Below, piece after piece: positions 26,493 through 34,382 of a DNA stretch of 64,000 nt. Source of the DNA: Streptomyces sp. NBC_01707 (GTDB lineage: Bacteria; Actinomycetota; Actinomycetes; Streptomycetales; Streptomycetaceae); the NCBI RefSeq assembly GCF_041438805.1, contig NZ_CP109190.1, positions 2,480,001 through 2,544,000 of the forward strand, written 5' to 3'. The stretch's first letter is position 1. Every line of letters begins with the position of its first letter. The position numbers and the translations under genes are program-made. Below the pieces are notes generated by a model that did no database searches, had not been told where the DNA came from, and saw nothing but the letters and a program-made list of their open reading frames with translations.

Positions 26493-27878
26493 CTAAGGGA
26501 TGTCCGCGATGCCCGCGACGCGCAGGGCGTGCACCACGTCCCACTCCCGCTCAGGTGACACCGCACGGGCCGCGGCCAGCAGTTGCGGAACGAGTTGGCG
26601 CGGATCGCCTGCCGCGATCAGGGCCGCATCCTCCGGGGTACGTACGCGGACGAAGGCTCCCATCAGCGCCTGCGCCTCCGGTTCGAGACCGGCCCGGTCC
26701 AGAGCGAGCACCGCGTCGGCGATCTCCGCCGCGGGCCGCGCCACCCCCTGGCGCAGCAGTTGTCCGCAGTCGTCGGTGCGGCCCGCCGCGGCCAGTGCCC
26801 CGGCCGCGGCGGCCAGCTCGACGGGCGGCAGCGAGGACACCTCCCACAGCAGGGTCGCCCAGTCGGCGGCCAGACCCGACCTGTGCAGTTCCACGGCGAG
26901 CAGGGGCAGTCGGTCGGCAGGCCAGCCGGCTGCCTCGCACAGCACACCGTGAGCCTCGCCGCTGCGGCCCTGCGTACGCAGTCGGACGAGCATGTCCACG
27001 GCCTCGGTGGCAGCGCGTTGCGCGACGGGGTCCGCGGCGGACCGGGCCGCCCCACGCCCCCGGGCGCCGGGCTCCGCGGCGGTGGGGGCGCCACCGAAAC
27101 GGGCGCCGCGCGGGACGGCGGCGTTCGTCGGCGGGACGGGGAGCACGGGGACGGCGAGGGGGGCGCCGACGCCGGTGTCGTCGTCCACCTCGAGTCCGGC
27201 GAAGCGGGCGCCGCGCGGCTTCTTGCGCTTGGGAGCCGGGGGTTGGGGCGGCCCGGGGGCGGAGGACGACGACCGGGCGGCGGCGGCCCGCTCGCTTCCG
27301 ACCGCAAGGCCGGGTGCGGTGCGCGGGCCGGACACCCGTGGCCCGGCGGGGTCGGCGGGGAACTCCTCCTCCGCCCGGAACCACCCCTGGGGCGCGGTCA
27401 CGGCCGACAGCCGCTTGCGCAGTTCCGCGCAGCGGGCCGAGGCGCGCGCATGGTCGTCCTGGGCCCATGCCAGCGCGTCCGGGTCCGGCGGCTGCGCGCC
27501 GTCGTCCACCCCGCCGGCACGTACCCGCTGGGCGGCGTACGCCTGCTCGCGGAGCATCAGCTCCAGCCGCTCGACGAGTGACTGCCGCCCGCCCGGCCGC
27601 CGGTCGTGGGCGGCGGCCGATGCGGAGTACAGCGCGGCGGCGCGTACCGACTCACGTGCCGCGAACGCGGCGCCCCGCTCGTCGGCCAGGTCCCGCAGCA
27701 GCGACTCCACCACGTCCCACGGCGGTATCTCCGCACCGTCGAGGCAGGCCCGCATGCCGGCGGGATCGCGTCGGCAGAACACCCCGTACCACCCGCGCCC
27801 CGGGTCGAGCAGGGCCGTGAGGTTGCGCAGGTACTGCGCGAACTCGGCTACTTCACCAGCAAGTTGATGCACCGTCAT
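26493..27878 (-). CDS. Hypothetical protein with PRGARF repeats
   Basis: A 461-residue, probably cytoplasmic protein, not recognised. The N-terminal 200 residues are helical and charged (opening V-H-Q-L-A-G-E-V-A-E-F-A-Q-Y-L), including a D-P-G-R-G-W-Y-G-V-F-C-R-R-D-P segment. A Pro/Ala/Gly linker (about 215-300) contains two copies of P-R-G-A-R-F-[AG]-G. The C-terminal 160 residues are Ala/Leu-rich short helices like a TPR/pentatricopeptide-type array. ATG 27878 is taken as the start because the conserved part begins there and upstream sequence is low-complexity. No signal peptide or membrane helix. Similar long helical proteins occur widely in Streptomyces without known role. Confidence 0.75.
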   Translation of the reverse strand: MTVHQLAGEVAEFAQYLRNLTALLDPGRGWYGVFCRRDPAGMRACLDGAEIPPWDVVESLLRDLADERGAAFAARESVRAAALYSASAAAHDRRPGGRQSLVERLELMLREQAYAAQRVRAGGVDDGAQPPDPDALAWAQDDHARASARCAELRKRLSAVTAPQGWFRAEEEFPADPAGPRVSGPRTAPGLAVGSERAAAARSSSSAPGPPQPPAPKRKKPRGARFAGLEVDDDTGVGAPLAVPVLPVPPTNAAVPRGARFGGAPTAAEPGARGRGAARSAADPVAQRAATEAVDMLVRLRTQGRSGEAHGVLCEAAGWPADRLPLLAVELHRSGLAADWATLLWEVSSLPPVELAAAAGALAAAGRTDDCGQLLRQGVARPAAEIADAVLALDRAGLEPEAQALMGAFVRVRTPEDAALIAAGDPRQLVPQLLAAARAVSPEREWDVVHALRVAGIADIP

Positions 27879-28023
27879 CGTCGCCCTCACCCACCGTCGA
27901 CTGGAGCACTCCAGTCCGCAGGCATTCGACCGCAGGCGTGTTACGGGACGGCTACGCGTACTTTTCGGCGAGGGTGCGGCCGGCGCAACCCCGCGCCCCG
28001 CACTCCCCCCGCGGCCGGCCGGG

Positions 28024-28413
28024 TCAGAAGGTGACGGCGATCCCGGTGTGCGGGCGCTTACCGAGCCGGACGACGGTCGCCGGCCAGTCGACCAGCCAGA
28101 ACTTCCAGGTGTACTTGCGGGCGAGCAACCGGCGCACCGCACGTGTCCCCGCCTCGTCGAGCAGCCGCGCCGTTCCCTCGGCACTCGGCGCGCCCTCCGC
28201 GATCCGGCCGCGCACGTCGCAGACGGTGACGACGACCCGGCTGTCGTTGCCCAGCCGTTTCACCTTCCATGAGTCGGCGCGGGTCCAGATGAACAGCTCC
28301 TCGCCGTCGGCCGCCGCCCACACGGGCGTGGCAACGGTGGTGCCGTCCTTCCGGTACGTGGTCAGGCTGACGTACTCGCTGCGGGCGAAGTCCTGCAGAG
28401 TCCGGGAAGTCAC
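28024..28413 (-). CDS. PPOX-class F420-dependent oxidoreductase-like protein
   Basis: A 129-residue split-barrel protein of the pyridoxamine-phosphate-oxidase-like superfamily. The strands E-Y-V-S-L-T-T-Y-R-K-D-G-T-x-V-A-T-P-V-W, L-F-I-W-T-R-A-D-S-W-K-V-K-R-L and V-V-V-T-V-C-D-V-R-G give the typical pattern, ending with a basic K-F-W-L-V-D-W tail. Such proteins bind F420 or flavin and reduce small molecules; the substrate is unknown. GTG 28413 is chosen from the conserved start. It is followed after 107 bases upstream by the XRE gene on the same strand. Confidence 0.82.
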   Translation of the reverse strand: MTSRTLQDFARSEYVSLTTYRKDGTTVATPVWAAADGEELFIWTRADSWKVKRLGNDSRVVVTVCDVRGRIAEGAPSAEGTARLLDEAGTRAVRRLLARKYTWKFWLVDWPATVVRLGKRPHTGIAVTF

Positions 28414-28520
28414 GGCGGTGACCCTACGCGCCCGGCACCGGGTACGCACCCCCCGTGGGTACCGACCGCTCGACGGACAGGGGCAGCGGCCGGCCGGACG
28501 GCACCGCCACGGGTCCGCGG

Positions 28521-28793
28521 TCAGCCGGCCAGCGGGACCGCCACGTCCGGTTCCGGGGCGCAGCGGATCAGCAGCTCGTCCATGGAGAGGCCGAGCGCCC
28601 CGGCCAGTGCCGCGACGGTGAAGAACGCAGGGGTCGGGGCGCGCCCCGTCTCGATCTTGCGCAGCGTCTCGGCGGAGATGCCGGCGCTCGCTGCGATCTC
28701 GACCATGCTGCGGGCGCCTCGCGCCTCGCGGAGCAGTCGGCCGAGCCGTTCGCCGCGCAGGCGTTCTTCCGGGGTCAGAGGCGTTCGTACCAT
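28521..28793 (-). CDS. XRE-family transcriptional regulator
   Basis: A 90-residue protein, almost all of it one helix-turn-helix of the Cro/CI type (about 17-72): L-R-E-A-R-G-A-R-S-M-V-E-I-A-A-S-A-G-I-S then E-T-L-R-K-I-E-T-G-R. No extra domain. The ATG at 28793 has no ribosome site and follows a TAGACT -10 box by 7 bases, so the mRNA looks leaderless. It is divergent from the methionine aminopeptidase gene; two 17-bp tandem repeats lie between them and are the likely binding sites. Confidence 0.88.
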   Translation of the reverse strand: MVRTPLTPEERLRGERLGRLLREARGARSMVEIAASAGISAETLRKIETGRAPTPAFFTVAALAGALGLSMDELLIRCAPEPDVAVPLAG

Positions 28794-28799
28794 GCCGAC

Positions 28800-28805
28800 A
28801 GTCTA
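28800..28805 (-). promoter_or_regulatory. -10 box of leaderless XRE gene
   Basis: TAGACT on the minus strand ends 7 bases before the A of the ATG at 28793, so transcription should start at or next to the start codon. The tandem repeats at 28811-28844 cover the -35 side. Confidence 0.5.
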
Positions 28806-28810
28806 GTACT

Positions 28811-28844
28811 GCCGTTATTCTCATACCGCCGTTATTCTCATACC
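28811..28844 (+). repeat. Two tandem 17-bp repeats in a divergent promoter
   Basis: GCCGTTATTCTCATACC occurs at 28811-28827 and again, without change, at 28828-28844. An inverted ATACC/GGTAT pair follows (28840-28844 with 28854-28858). The repeats sit between the two leaderless starts of the XRE and aminopeptidase genes, where a regulator would block both. Confidence 0.7.
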
Positions 28845-28855
28845 GCTTTCACCGG

Positions 28856-28861
28856 TATAGT
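28856..28861 (+). promoter_or_regulatory. -10 box of leaderless methionine aminopeptidase gene
   Basis: TATAGT ends 7 bases before the A of the ATG at 28869, and there is no ribosome site before that ATG. A leaderless transcript is expected. Confidence 0.5.
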
Positions 28862-28868
28862 AATTGGC

Positions 28869-29636
28869 ATGGTTGAGCTCAAGACGGATACATCCATAGA
28901 GGCCATGCGCGAGGCGGGCCGCGTCGTGGCCCTGTTGCTGGCGACCGTACGAGAGGCGGCGGCGGTCGGTGTGTCGCTGCGCGAGCTCGACGAGGTGGCG
29001 CGCGAAGTGCTGCGCGAGGCGGGCGCCGGGTCGCCGTTCCTGAACTACAAGCCGCATTTCGCGCCCACCCCGTTCCCCGGCGTGATCTGCGCGTCCGTCA
29101 ACGACGCGATCGTGCACGGCATCCCGGGCGACCAGCGGCTGCGCGACGGTGATCTGGTGAGCATCGACGCGGGCGCGACGCTCGGCGGCTGGGTCGGCGA
29201 CTCGGCGATCAGCTTCACCGTCGGCCGTGCCCGGCCTGCCGACACCCGGCTGGTCGACACGGCCTTCCGGGCGCTGGAGGCGGGGATCGCGGCGGCAGTC
29301 GTCGGCAACCGGATCGGTGACATCGCGCATGCGATCGGCACGGTCTGCCGGACGGCCGGATACGGCATCCCGGAAGGCTTCGGCGGCCACGGCATCGGCC
29401 GGTCCATGCACGAGGACCCGGCCGTCCCCAACGAGGGACGACCGGGTCGCGGCATGCCGCTGCGGCACGGGATGGTGCTGGCGATCGAACCGATGCTGAT
29501 CGGCAGCGGCCAGGACGCGTTCCACCCCGACAGGGACGGCTGGACGCTACGCACGTCGGACGGCAGCCGGGCGGCGCACGCCGAGCACACGGTGGCGATC
29601 ACGGACGCGGGGCCCCGCATCCTCACCGCGCTCTGA
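28869..29636 (+). CDS. map: Methionine aminopeptidase, type I
   Basis: A 255-residue metalloprotease that removes the start Met from new proteins. All metal ligands are visible: Asp100, Asp111, His174, Glu207 and Glu239, with the substrate-side His83 and His181. There is no N-terminal zinc-finger or SH3-binding extension. Streptomycetes usually have more than one map gene; this one is not in the ribosomal-protein operon (rpmJ/infA) and is paired with a divergent XRE regulator, so it is probably the accessory, regulated copy. The true start is the ATG at 28869 next to the leaderless -10 box; upstream in-frame codons run through promoter DNA. Confidence 0.93.
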   Translation: MVELKTDTSIEAMREAGRVVALLLATVREAAAVGVSLRELDEVAREVLREAGAGSPFLNYKPHFAPTPFPGVICASVNDAIVHGIPGDQRLRDGDLVSIDAGATLGGWVGDSAISFTVGRARPADTRLVDTAFRALEAGIAAAVVGNRIGDIAHAIGTVCRTAGYGIPEGFGGHGIGRSMHEDPAVPNEGRPGRGMPLRHGMVLAIEPMLIGSGQDAFHPDRDGWTLRTSDGSRAAHAEHTVAITDAGPRILTAL

Positions 29637-29692
29637 CATCGCCGGACATCGCGCCATGAACCGGCCTCGGGAGTCCTACTGTTGACGTGCTG

Positions 29693-31501
29693 TCACGGCC
29701 TCGCGCTCGGCTTCACGACCATCGCCGCACCACCTCCCCGCCGGACCTTCTCCGCCGCGGCGAGCCACCGACCGTCCGGCAGCCGTTGCACACCGGTGGC
29801 CGCCCCGATCTCGGGGTTGAGCTTGAAGGCATGCCCCAGCGACTCGAGCTCGCTCCGTAGCGGGCTGTTCCACAGGCCCGGTTCGAGCTCCGTCGTCGGC
29901 GAGTTGCGCTGGCTGGCACGCGGCGCCGCGATCGCGTCGACCAGTGGAAGGCCCCGGTCGACCGTGCCGATGAGCGACTGGAGCACGGTGGTGATGATCG
30001 TGGCACCGCCCGGCGATCCCAGAGCCAGCACCGGCTGCCCGTGCTTCAGCACGATCGTCGGCGAGATCGACGACCGAGGCCGCTTGCCCGGACCCGGCAG
30101 ATTCGGGTCGTGCACCGCCGGGTCGGCGGGTGCGAACGAGAAGTCCGTCAGCTCGTTGTTGAGCAGGTAGCCGCGCCCCGGCACGGTGATGGCACTGCCG
30201 CCGGTCTGCTCGATGGTCAGGGTGTACGCGACGACGTTGCCCCACTTGTCCGCGGCCGTCAGATGCGTGGTGTTCTCTCCTTCGTACGTCGTCGGGGCGG
30301 CCGTTCCACGGTTCGCGCAGTCGGCCGGGTGTCGCGGGTCACCGGGAGCGAGCGGGCTGGTCAGCACCGCGTCGTCCTTGATCAGGCACTCCCGCGAGTC
30401 GGCGTACCGCTGACTGAGCAGGCCGCGCGTCGGTACGTCCTCGAACGCCGGGTCGCCGACCCACCGCCCACGGTCCGCGAACGCGATCCGGCTCGCCTCG
30501 ATGTAGCGGTGCAGATACTGCGCCTCGGTCGCCCGCGAGAGGTCCGTGGACTCAAGGATGTTGAGGGCCTCACCCACGCTCGTCCCGCCGGACGAGGACG
30601 GCGCCATGCCGTACACGTCGAGGCCGCGGTAGCCGACCTTCGTAGGCGCCTGCCGCACTGCCCGGTAGGACCGCAGGTCCCTCGCCGTGAGATCGCCGGG
30701 ACGCACCACCCGGGTCGCCTCCGGGTCGACGGGCGGGTTGCGCACAGTCCGTACGACATCGTCGGCCAGCTCACCGCGGTACAGCTCGTCGATGCCCTCG
30801 CGGCCCACCTTCTCGTACGTACGGGCGAGATCGGGGTTCTTGAAGACGGAACCGACCACGGGCAGTTGCCCGCCCGGCAGGAAGAGCTTCGCGGTGTCCG
30901 GGAAGTCGGCGAACCTGGCCTGGTTGCCCTCCGTCTGCGAACGGAACGTGGAATCGACGACGAAGCCGTCCCGGGCGAGACGTTCGGCCGGCTTCAGCAG
31001 CCTGCCCAGCGACTTGCTGCCCCAGGCGTCGAGGGCGGTGCCCCAGGTGGCCGGAGTGCCGGGCGTGCCCACGCTCAGACCGCTGGTGACGGCGTCTGCG
31101 AAGGCGAGAGGCTTCCCGTCCTCCAGGAAGAGCGAGGAGTCCGCGCTGCGCGGGGCGGTCTCGCGGCCGTCGATGGTCTCCACGGTGTGCTTCTTGGCGT
31201 TGTAGTAGACGAAGTAGCCGCCCCCGCCGATGCCCGCCGAGTACGGCTCGGTCACGCCGAGCGCGGCCGCGGTCGCCACGGCGGCGTCGACGGCGTTGCC
31301 GCCCGCCCGGAGCACCTCGATCCCGGCGGCCGTCGCATCCGCGTCGACGCTGGCGACCGCGCCGCCGTATCCCACCGCGACGGGGGACTTGGGCGGTGGC
31401 ACGGCCGATGGCGACGAGGAGGACGGTGCGGCCGCGCCGACCGTGACAACAGCGGCGAGCACACTTAAGAACGACACATTCCGTGCGACTGAACGTCGCA
31501 T
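29693..31501 (-). CDS. ggt: Gamma-glutamyltransferase
   Basis: A 602-residue secreted Ntn-hydrolase that cleaves gamma-glutamyl bonds of glutathione and related amides. A signal peptide covers about residues 1-25. The precursor has A-G-G-N-A-V-D-A-A-V at about 67-76 and the autoprocessing site E-N-T-T-H-L, whose second Thr becomes the N-terminal nucleophile of the small subunit, followed by L-L-N-N-E-L-T-D-F and the G-S-P-G-G loop. ATG 31501 has GGAGG upstream. Codon 12 is TTA (31468-31466), the rare Leu codon that needs the bldA tRNA in Streptomyces, so expression is likely tied to development. Confidence 0.92.
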   Translation of the reverse strand: MRRSVARNVSFLSVLAAVVTVGAAAPSSSSPSAVPPPKSPVAVGYGGAVASVDADATAAGIEVLRAGGNAVDAAVATAAALGVTEPYSAGIGGGGYFVYYNAKKHTVETIDGRETAPRSADSSLFLEDGKPLAFADAVTSGLSVGTPGTPATWGTALDAWGSKSLGRLLKPAERLARDGFVVDSTFRSQTEGNQARFADFPDTAKLFLPGGQLPVVGSVFKNPDLARTYEKVGREGIDELYRGELADDVVRTVRNPPVDPEATRVVRPGDLTARDLRSYRAVRQAPTKVGYRGLDVYGMAPSSSGGTSVGEALNILESTDLSRATEAQYLHRYIEASRIAFADRGRWVGDPAFEDVPTRGLLSQRYADSRECLIKDDAVLTSPLAPGDPRHPADCANRGTAAPTTYEGENTTHLTAADKWGNVVAYTLTIEQTGGSAITVPGRGYLLNNELTDFSFAPADPAVHDPNLPGPGKRPRSSISPTIVLKHGQPVLALGSPGGATIITTVLQSLIGTVDRGLPLVDAIAAPRASQRNSPTTELEPGLWNSPLRSELESLGHAFKLNPEIGAATGVQRLPDGRWLAAAEKVRRGGGAAMVVKPSARP

Positions 31502-31604
31502 GCGCACCTCCAGTGAAGGATCGTCCGCGCAGGGTAACGCCGCCTCACCTGTCCCGTCAGGGCCCCCGTGAACATGGTCCGGATGACCGCTAACATGCCC
31601 GCCC

Positions 31605-32348
31605 ATGACTGACGACGTACGCAACATCGTGCTGGGCGTGATAGCCGCCGGCATCAGCGCCGCCCTCGGCTGGGCGGCTCGCACTTATCTCTGGCGCCGC
31701 AGACTCCGACGGAAGCAGGCGTTCTTCGGGCTGCCGGGGAACTCCGAGTGCCTCCTCGTCGTCAACCGAGACGCGGGCGGGGACGGCGCCGTGCACCGCC
31801 ACGACGTCTTCGCCCTGCTCGAACTCTCGGCGCTGATCAAGGACTGCTCGGCGCACGCCCAGATCGTGTCCCACGACACCGCCCAGCAGGGCTTCGGCGA
31901 GCGCACCGAGTTCTGCGTGGGCGGGCCGGTCTCCAACCGCCGGATGGCCGCCCATCTGCATTCCATGCTGCCCGGCGTGAAGGTGAACACCGAGCCGGAG
32001 CCGGGCCCGGACCGTGGAGCCTTCCAGATCGGAACGGAGCGCTACCGGGCGGAGAAGGGCATCGCCGAGCACGTCCTGCTCGCCAGACTGACGGCCGGTC
32101 AGGACGCCCGCCCGGTCTTCCTGTTCTGCGGACAGCAGGCGATCACCAACCAGGCGGCGTCCCGCTACCTGGCCCGCAACTACGAGAAACTGTCCCGCAA
32201 GCACGGCAACAACACGTTCTGCCTGCTGCTCAAGGTGGTCAACTCGCAGGCGTACGGCCCCGATGTGGTGGAGCTGGTCGCCGATGTGACGCGGGCCGCG
32301 CAGACACCTGTACCCGCACAGCGCACTTCGCACCGCGCGTCGAGCTGA
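31605..32348 (+). CDS. Membrane-anchored conserved hypothetical protein
   Basis: A 247-residue protein with one N-terminal hydrophobic helix (about residues 8-25) followed by a W-R-R-R-L-R-R-K basic stop, so the rest should be cytoplasmic. The soluble part has an alpha/beta look: C-L-L-V-V-N-R-D, V-S-H-D-T, F-C-V-G-G-P-V-S-N-R-R, then V-F-L-F-C-G-Q-Q and C-L-L-L-K-V-V. The G-G-P-x-S-N segment may be a ligand-binding loop of a Rossmann-like domain. Such proteins are widespread in streptomycetes without known function. It is divergent from ggt. Confidence 0.75.
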   Translation: MTDDVRNIVLGVIAAGISAALGWAARTYLWRRRLRRKQAFFGLPGNSECLLVVNRDAGGDGAVHRHDVFALLELSALIKDCSAHAQIVSHDTAQQGFGERTEFCVGGPVSNRRMAAHLHSMLPGVKVNTEPEPGPDRGAFQIGTERYRAEKGIAEHVLLARLTAGQDARPVFLFCGQQAITNQAASRYLARNYEKLSRKHGNNTFCLLLKVVNSQAYGPDVVELVADVTRAAQTPVPAQRTSHRASS

Positions 32349-32418
32349 TCCGCCGCGGGCCCGGGCCGCGCCCGTCCGGCCGCCCACGCTTCCCCCCTGC
32401 GCGGGGGTGGCCCGGCGA

Positions 32419-32949
32419 TCAGACGGAGCAGCGGGCCGGCCCGATGGTTCCATCGGTTCCGAGCACCGTCACCGTCATGCCCTGCTGGGCGCCACGCTCG
32501 AACGCGACGGTACAGATCAGCTGCTGCCGGGCGAGTTCGGAGAGCTGGTTGACGCCCGAAGCGAGCCGGACCCGTACCCCGTCCTGGCCGGTGGTCACGC
32601 TCACCCGATCACTGATCATGGGGAGTTCGGTGCGCAGGCCGGCCTTCCTCTCCGCCGGTGAAGGACCGTTGAACAGCATGGAGAGCTGCTTGCCGCGGCT
32701 CGGCCCGTCATCCCCTGTTCCCGAGGACGCGTTGTCCGACGGCATGTCGACCCGCCGTACGACAGGGAGCAGTCCGCCCGGGGACGACGACGAGATGAAG
32801 TACAGCACCGTGCTCTGCCGGGCGGCCGGGGCGGCCACCTCCACGGTCGCCGCGTCGCCGACCTCGACCACGTCCGTGGACCGGATGCCGCACCCGGTTG
32901 CCAGCAACACGAAGGGCAGCAGAGCGCCGAGGACCCGCCCTCGCATCAT
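32419..32949 (-). CDS. Lipoprotein with GerMN-like domain, linked to two-component system
   Basis: A 176-residue lipoprotein: n-region M-M-R-G-R, hydrophobic core, lipobox L-A-T-G-C with Cys20. The mature part (V-L-Y-F-I-S ... G-P-S-P-A-E-R-K-A-G-L-R-T ... V-T-V-L-G-T-D-G) resembles a GerMN-type domain. Its start overlaps the stop of the kinase gene (ATGA), so regulator, kinase and lipoprotein are one translationally coupled unit. It may sense the envelope or modulate the kinase, as lipoproteins do in other actinobacterial systems; this is inference. Confidence 0.8.
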   Translation of the reverse strand: MMRGRVLGALLPFVLLATGCGIRSTDVVEVGDAATVEVAAPAARQSTVLYFISSSSPGGLLPVVRRVDMPSDNASSGTGDDGPSRGKQLSMLFNGPSPAERKAGLRTELPMISDRVSVTTGQDGVRVRLASGVNQLSELARQQLICTVAFERGAQQGMTVTVLGTDGTIGPARCSV

Positions 32950-34382
32950 GCCCCCTCCAGCGGAAGCTCGACCGTGAACACAGCACCGCCGCCAGGCCTG
33001 TTGGCGCCGTCGACGGTGCCGCCGTGCAACCTTACGTTTTCCTGCGTGATAGCCAGTCCGAGTCCGCTGCCCGCCGACCTGGTCCGCGCCTCGTCGGCCT
33101 TGTAGAACCGGTCGAAGATGTGCGGAAGGGCGGCCGGATCGATCCCGGGACCGCTGTCCTCGACCTCCGTCACCAGCCAGTCCTTCCCGTCCCGCCGCTC
33201 GGTCCGCAGCCGTACCCGGACGGGCTCCGCGCCGTGCCGCAGGGCGTTGCCGACCAGGTTGGCGACGATCACATCGAAACGGGGCGGGTCGAGCACTCCC
33301 CGCACTCCGTCCGGGAGTTCGGTGGCGACCTGTCCCTCCCAGCGTCTGGCCTGCAGCGTCTTGCGGATCGTCTCACCGACGTCGACCTCGTCGAGATGCA
33401 GGCCCGCCGCCTTCGCGTCGAAGCGGGAGATCTCCATCAGGTCGTCGACGAGCGTGGCCAGCTTGCCCGTCTCCGCACTGATCAGCCGGACGGCTGCCGC
33501 GGTGTCGGCGTTCAGATGGGCGGCGTCCTCGTCGAGGACTTCGGTGACGGCGAGCATCCCCGCGAGCGGGGTGCGCAGCTCGTGCGAGACGTCGGAGGCG
33601 AAGCGCCGGGCCCGTGCCTCCGCCCGTTGGAGCTCCTCCACGGACTGCTGGAGCTTGGTGGACGATTCGTTGAACGTCCATGCCAGTTCGGCGAGTTCGT
33701 CGGATCCCTTCACCTCGATACGGGTGTCGAGCTCGCCCCGTCCGATCCCTGCGGCAGCCCGGCGCAGGTCACGAACCGGGCGCAGCACACTGCGGGCGGC
33801 CAGCAGGGCCGGCACCAGCGCGATGAGAAGGGCGGGCAGCGCGCCGTCGCGGGCCGCGGTGACCATGGCGTTGACATTGGCCTCCTCGGGGCGGAGCGGC
33901 ATCACCGCGAAGAGGACGAGCCCGGTGCGCCGCGGGCCTTGTCCCAGGTCGAACATGGCCGGCATCCCGATCGTCAGCCAGGGCTCACCGTTCTTGACGA
34001 CCCGCTGGAACGAGGCGTGTGCGTTGGTGCGGGCAGCGGCGCGCAGTTGGGATGTGATCACGTTCGAGGTGGACCGGTCCGACGAGGAGACCCGCAGGTC
34101 CGCGTATTCGGCGAAGACGAACCAGGTGTGCGGCTTGCCTTCCCGGGCGAGGGTCTGGCACACCTGCTGCAGCTGGGCCGCGTCCAGCGGGAGGGTCACC
34201 TGCTGCGCGGTGACCCGGTCGCGGAACTGGGCGACCGCGGTGTCCTGTGTCTGCTGAAGGATCGCTGACCGGGCCTCGCGGTAGGTCAGCGTCGCAGTCG
34301 TGATCGCACTGATCGCCGCGACCAGAAGAAACGCCGATATGAGACGGGTCCGCAGACCGAACCGGGCGCCGAGAAGCTTCAT
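32946..34382 (-). CDS. Sensor histidine kinase, AfsQ2-like
   Basis: A 478-residue kinase with an N-terminal membrane helix (about 13-32), a periplasmic domain (about 35-180), a second helix (about 181-198), a HAMP linker, HisKA with S-D-V-S-H-E-L-R-T-P (His267) and a HATPase_c domain (N-A-L-R-H-G, D-S-G-P-G-I, G-S-G-L-G-L-A-I). ATG 34382 overlaps the regulator stop by 4 bases. The regulator it serves resembles AfsQ1, so this is likely the AfsQ2-type partner, but no sigQ-like sigma factor gene lies beside it. The signal is unknown. Confidence 0.9.
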   Translation of the reverse strand: MKLLGARFGLRTRLISAFLLVAAISAITTATLTYREARSAILQQTQDTAVAQFRDRVTAQQVTLPLDAAQLQQVCQTLAREGKPHTWFVFAEYADLRVSSSDRSTSNVITSQLRAAARTNAHASFQRVVKNGEPWLTIGMPAMFDLGQGPRRTGLVLFAVMPLRPEEANVNAMVTAARDGALPALLIALVPALLAARSVLRPVRDLRRAAAGIGRGELDTRIEVKGSDELAELAWTFNESSTKLQQSVEELQRAEARARRFASDVSHELRTPLAGMLAVTEVLDEDAAHLNADTAAAVRLISAETGKLATLVDDLMEISRFDAKAAGLHLDEVDVGETIRKTLQARRWEGQVATELPDGVRGVLDPPRFDVIVANLVGNALRHGAEPVRVRLRTERRDGKDWLVTEVEDSGPGIDPAALPHIFDRFYKADEARTRSAGSGLGLAITQENVRLHGGTVDGANRPGGGAVFTVELPLEGA

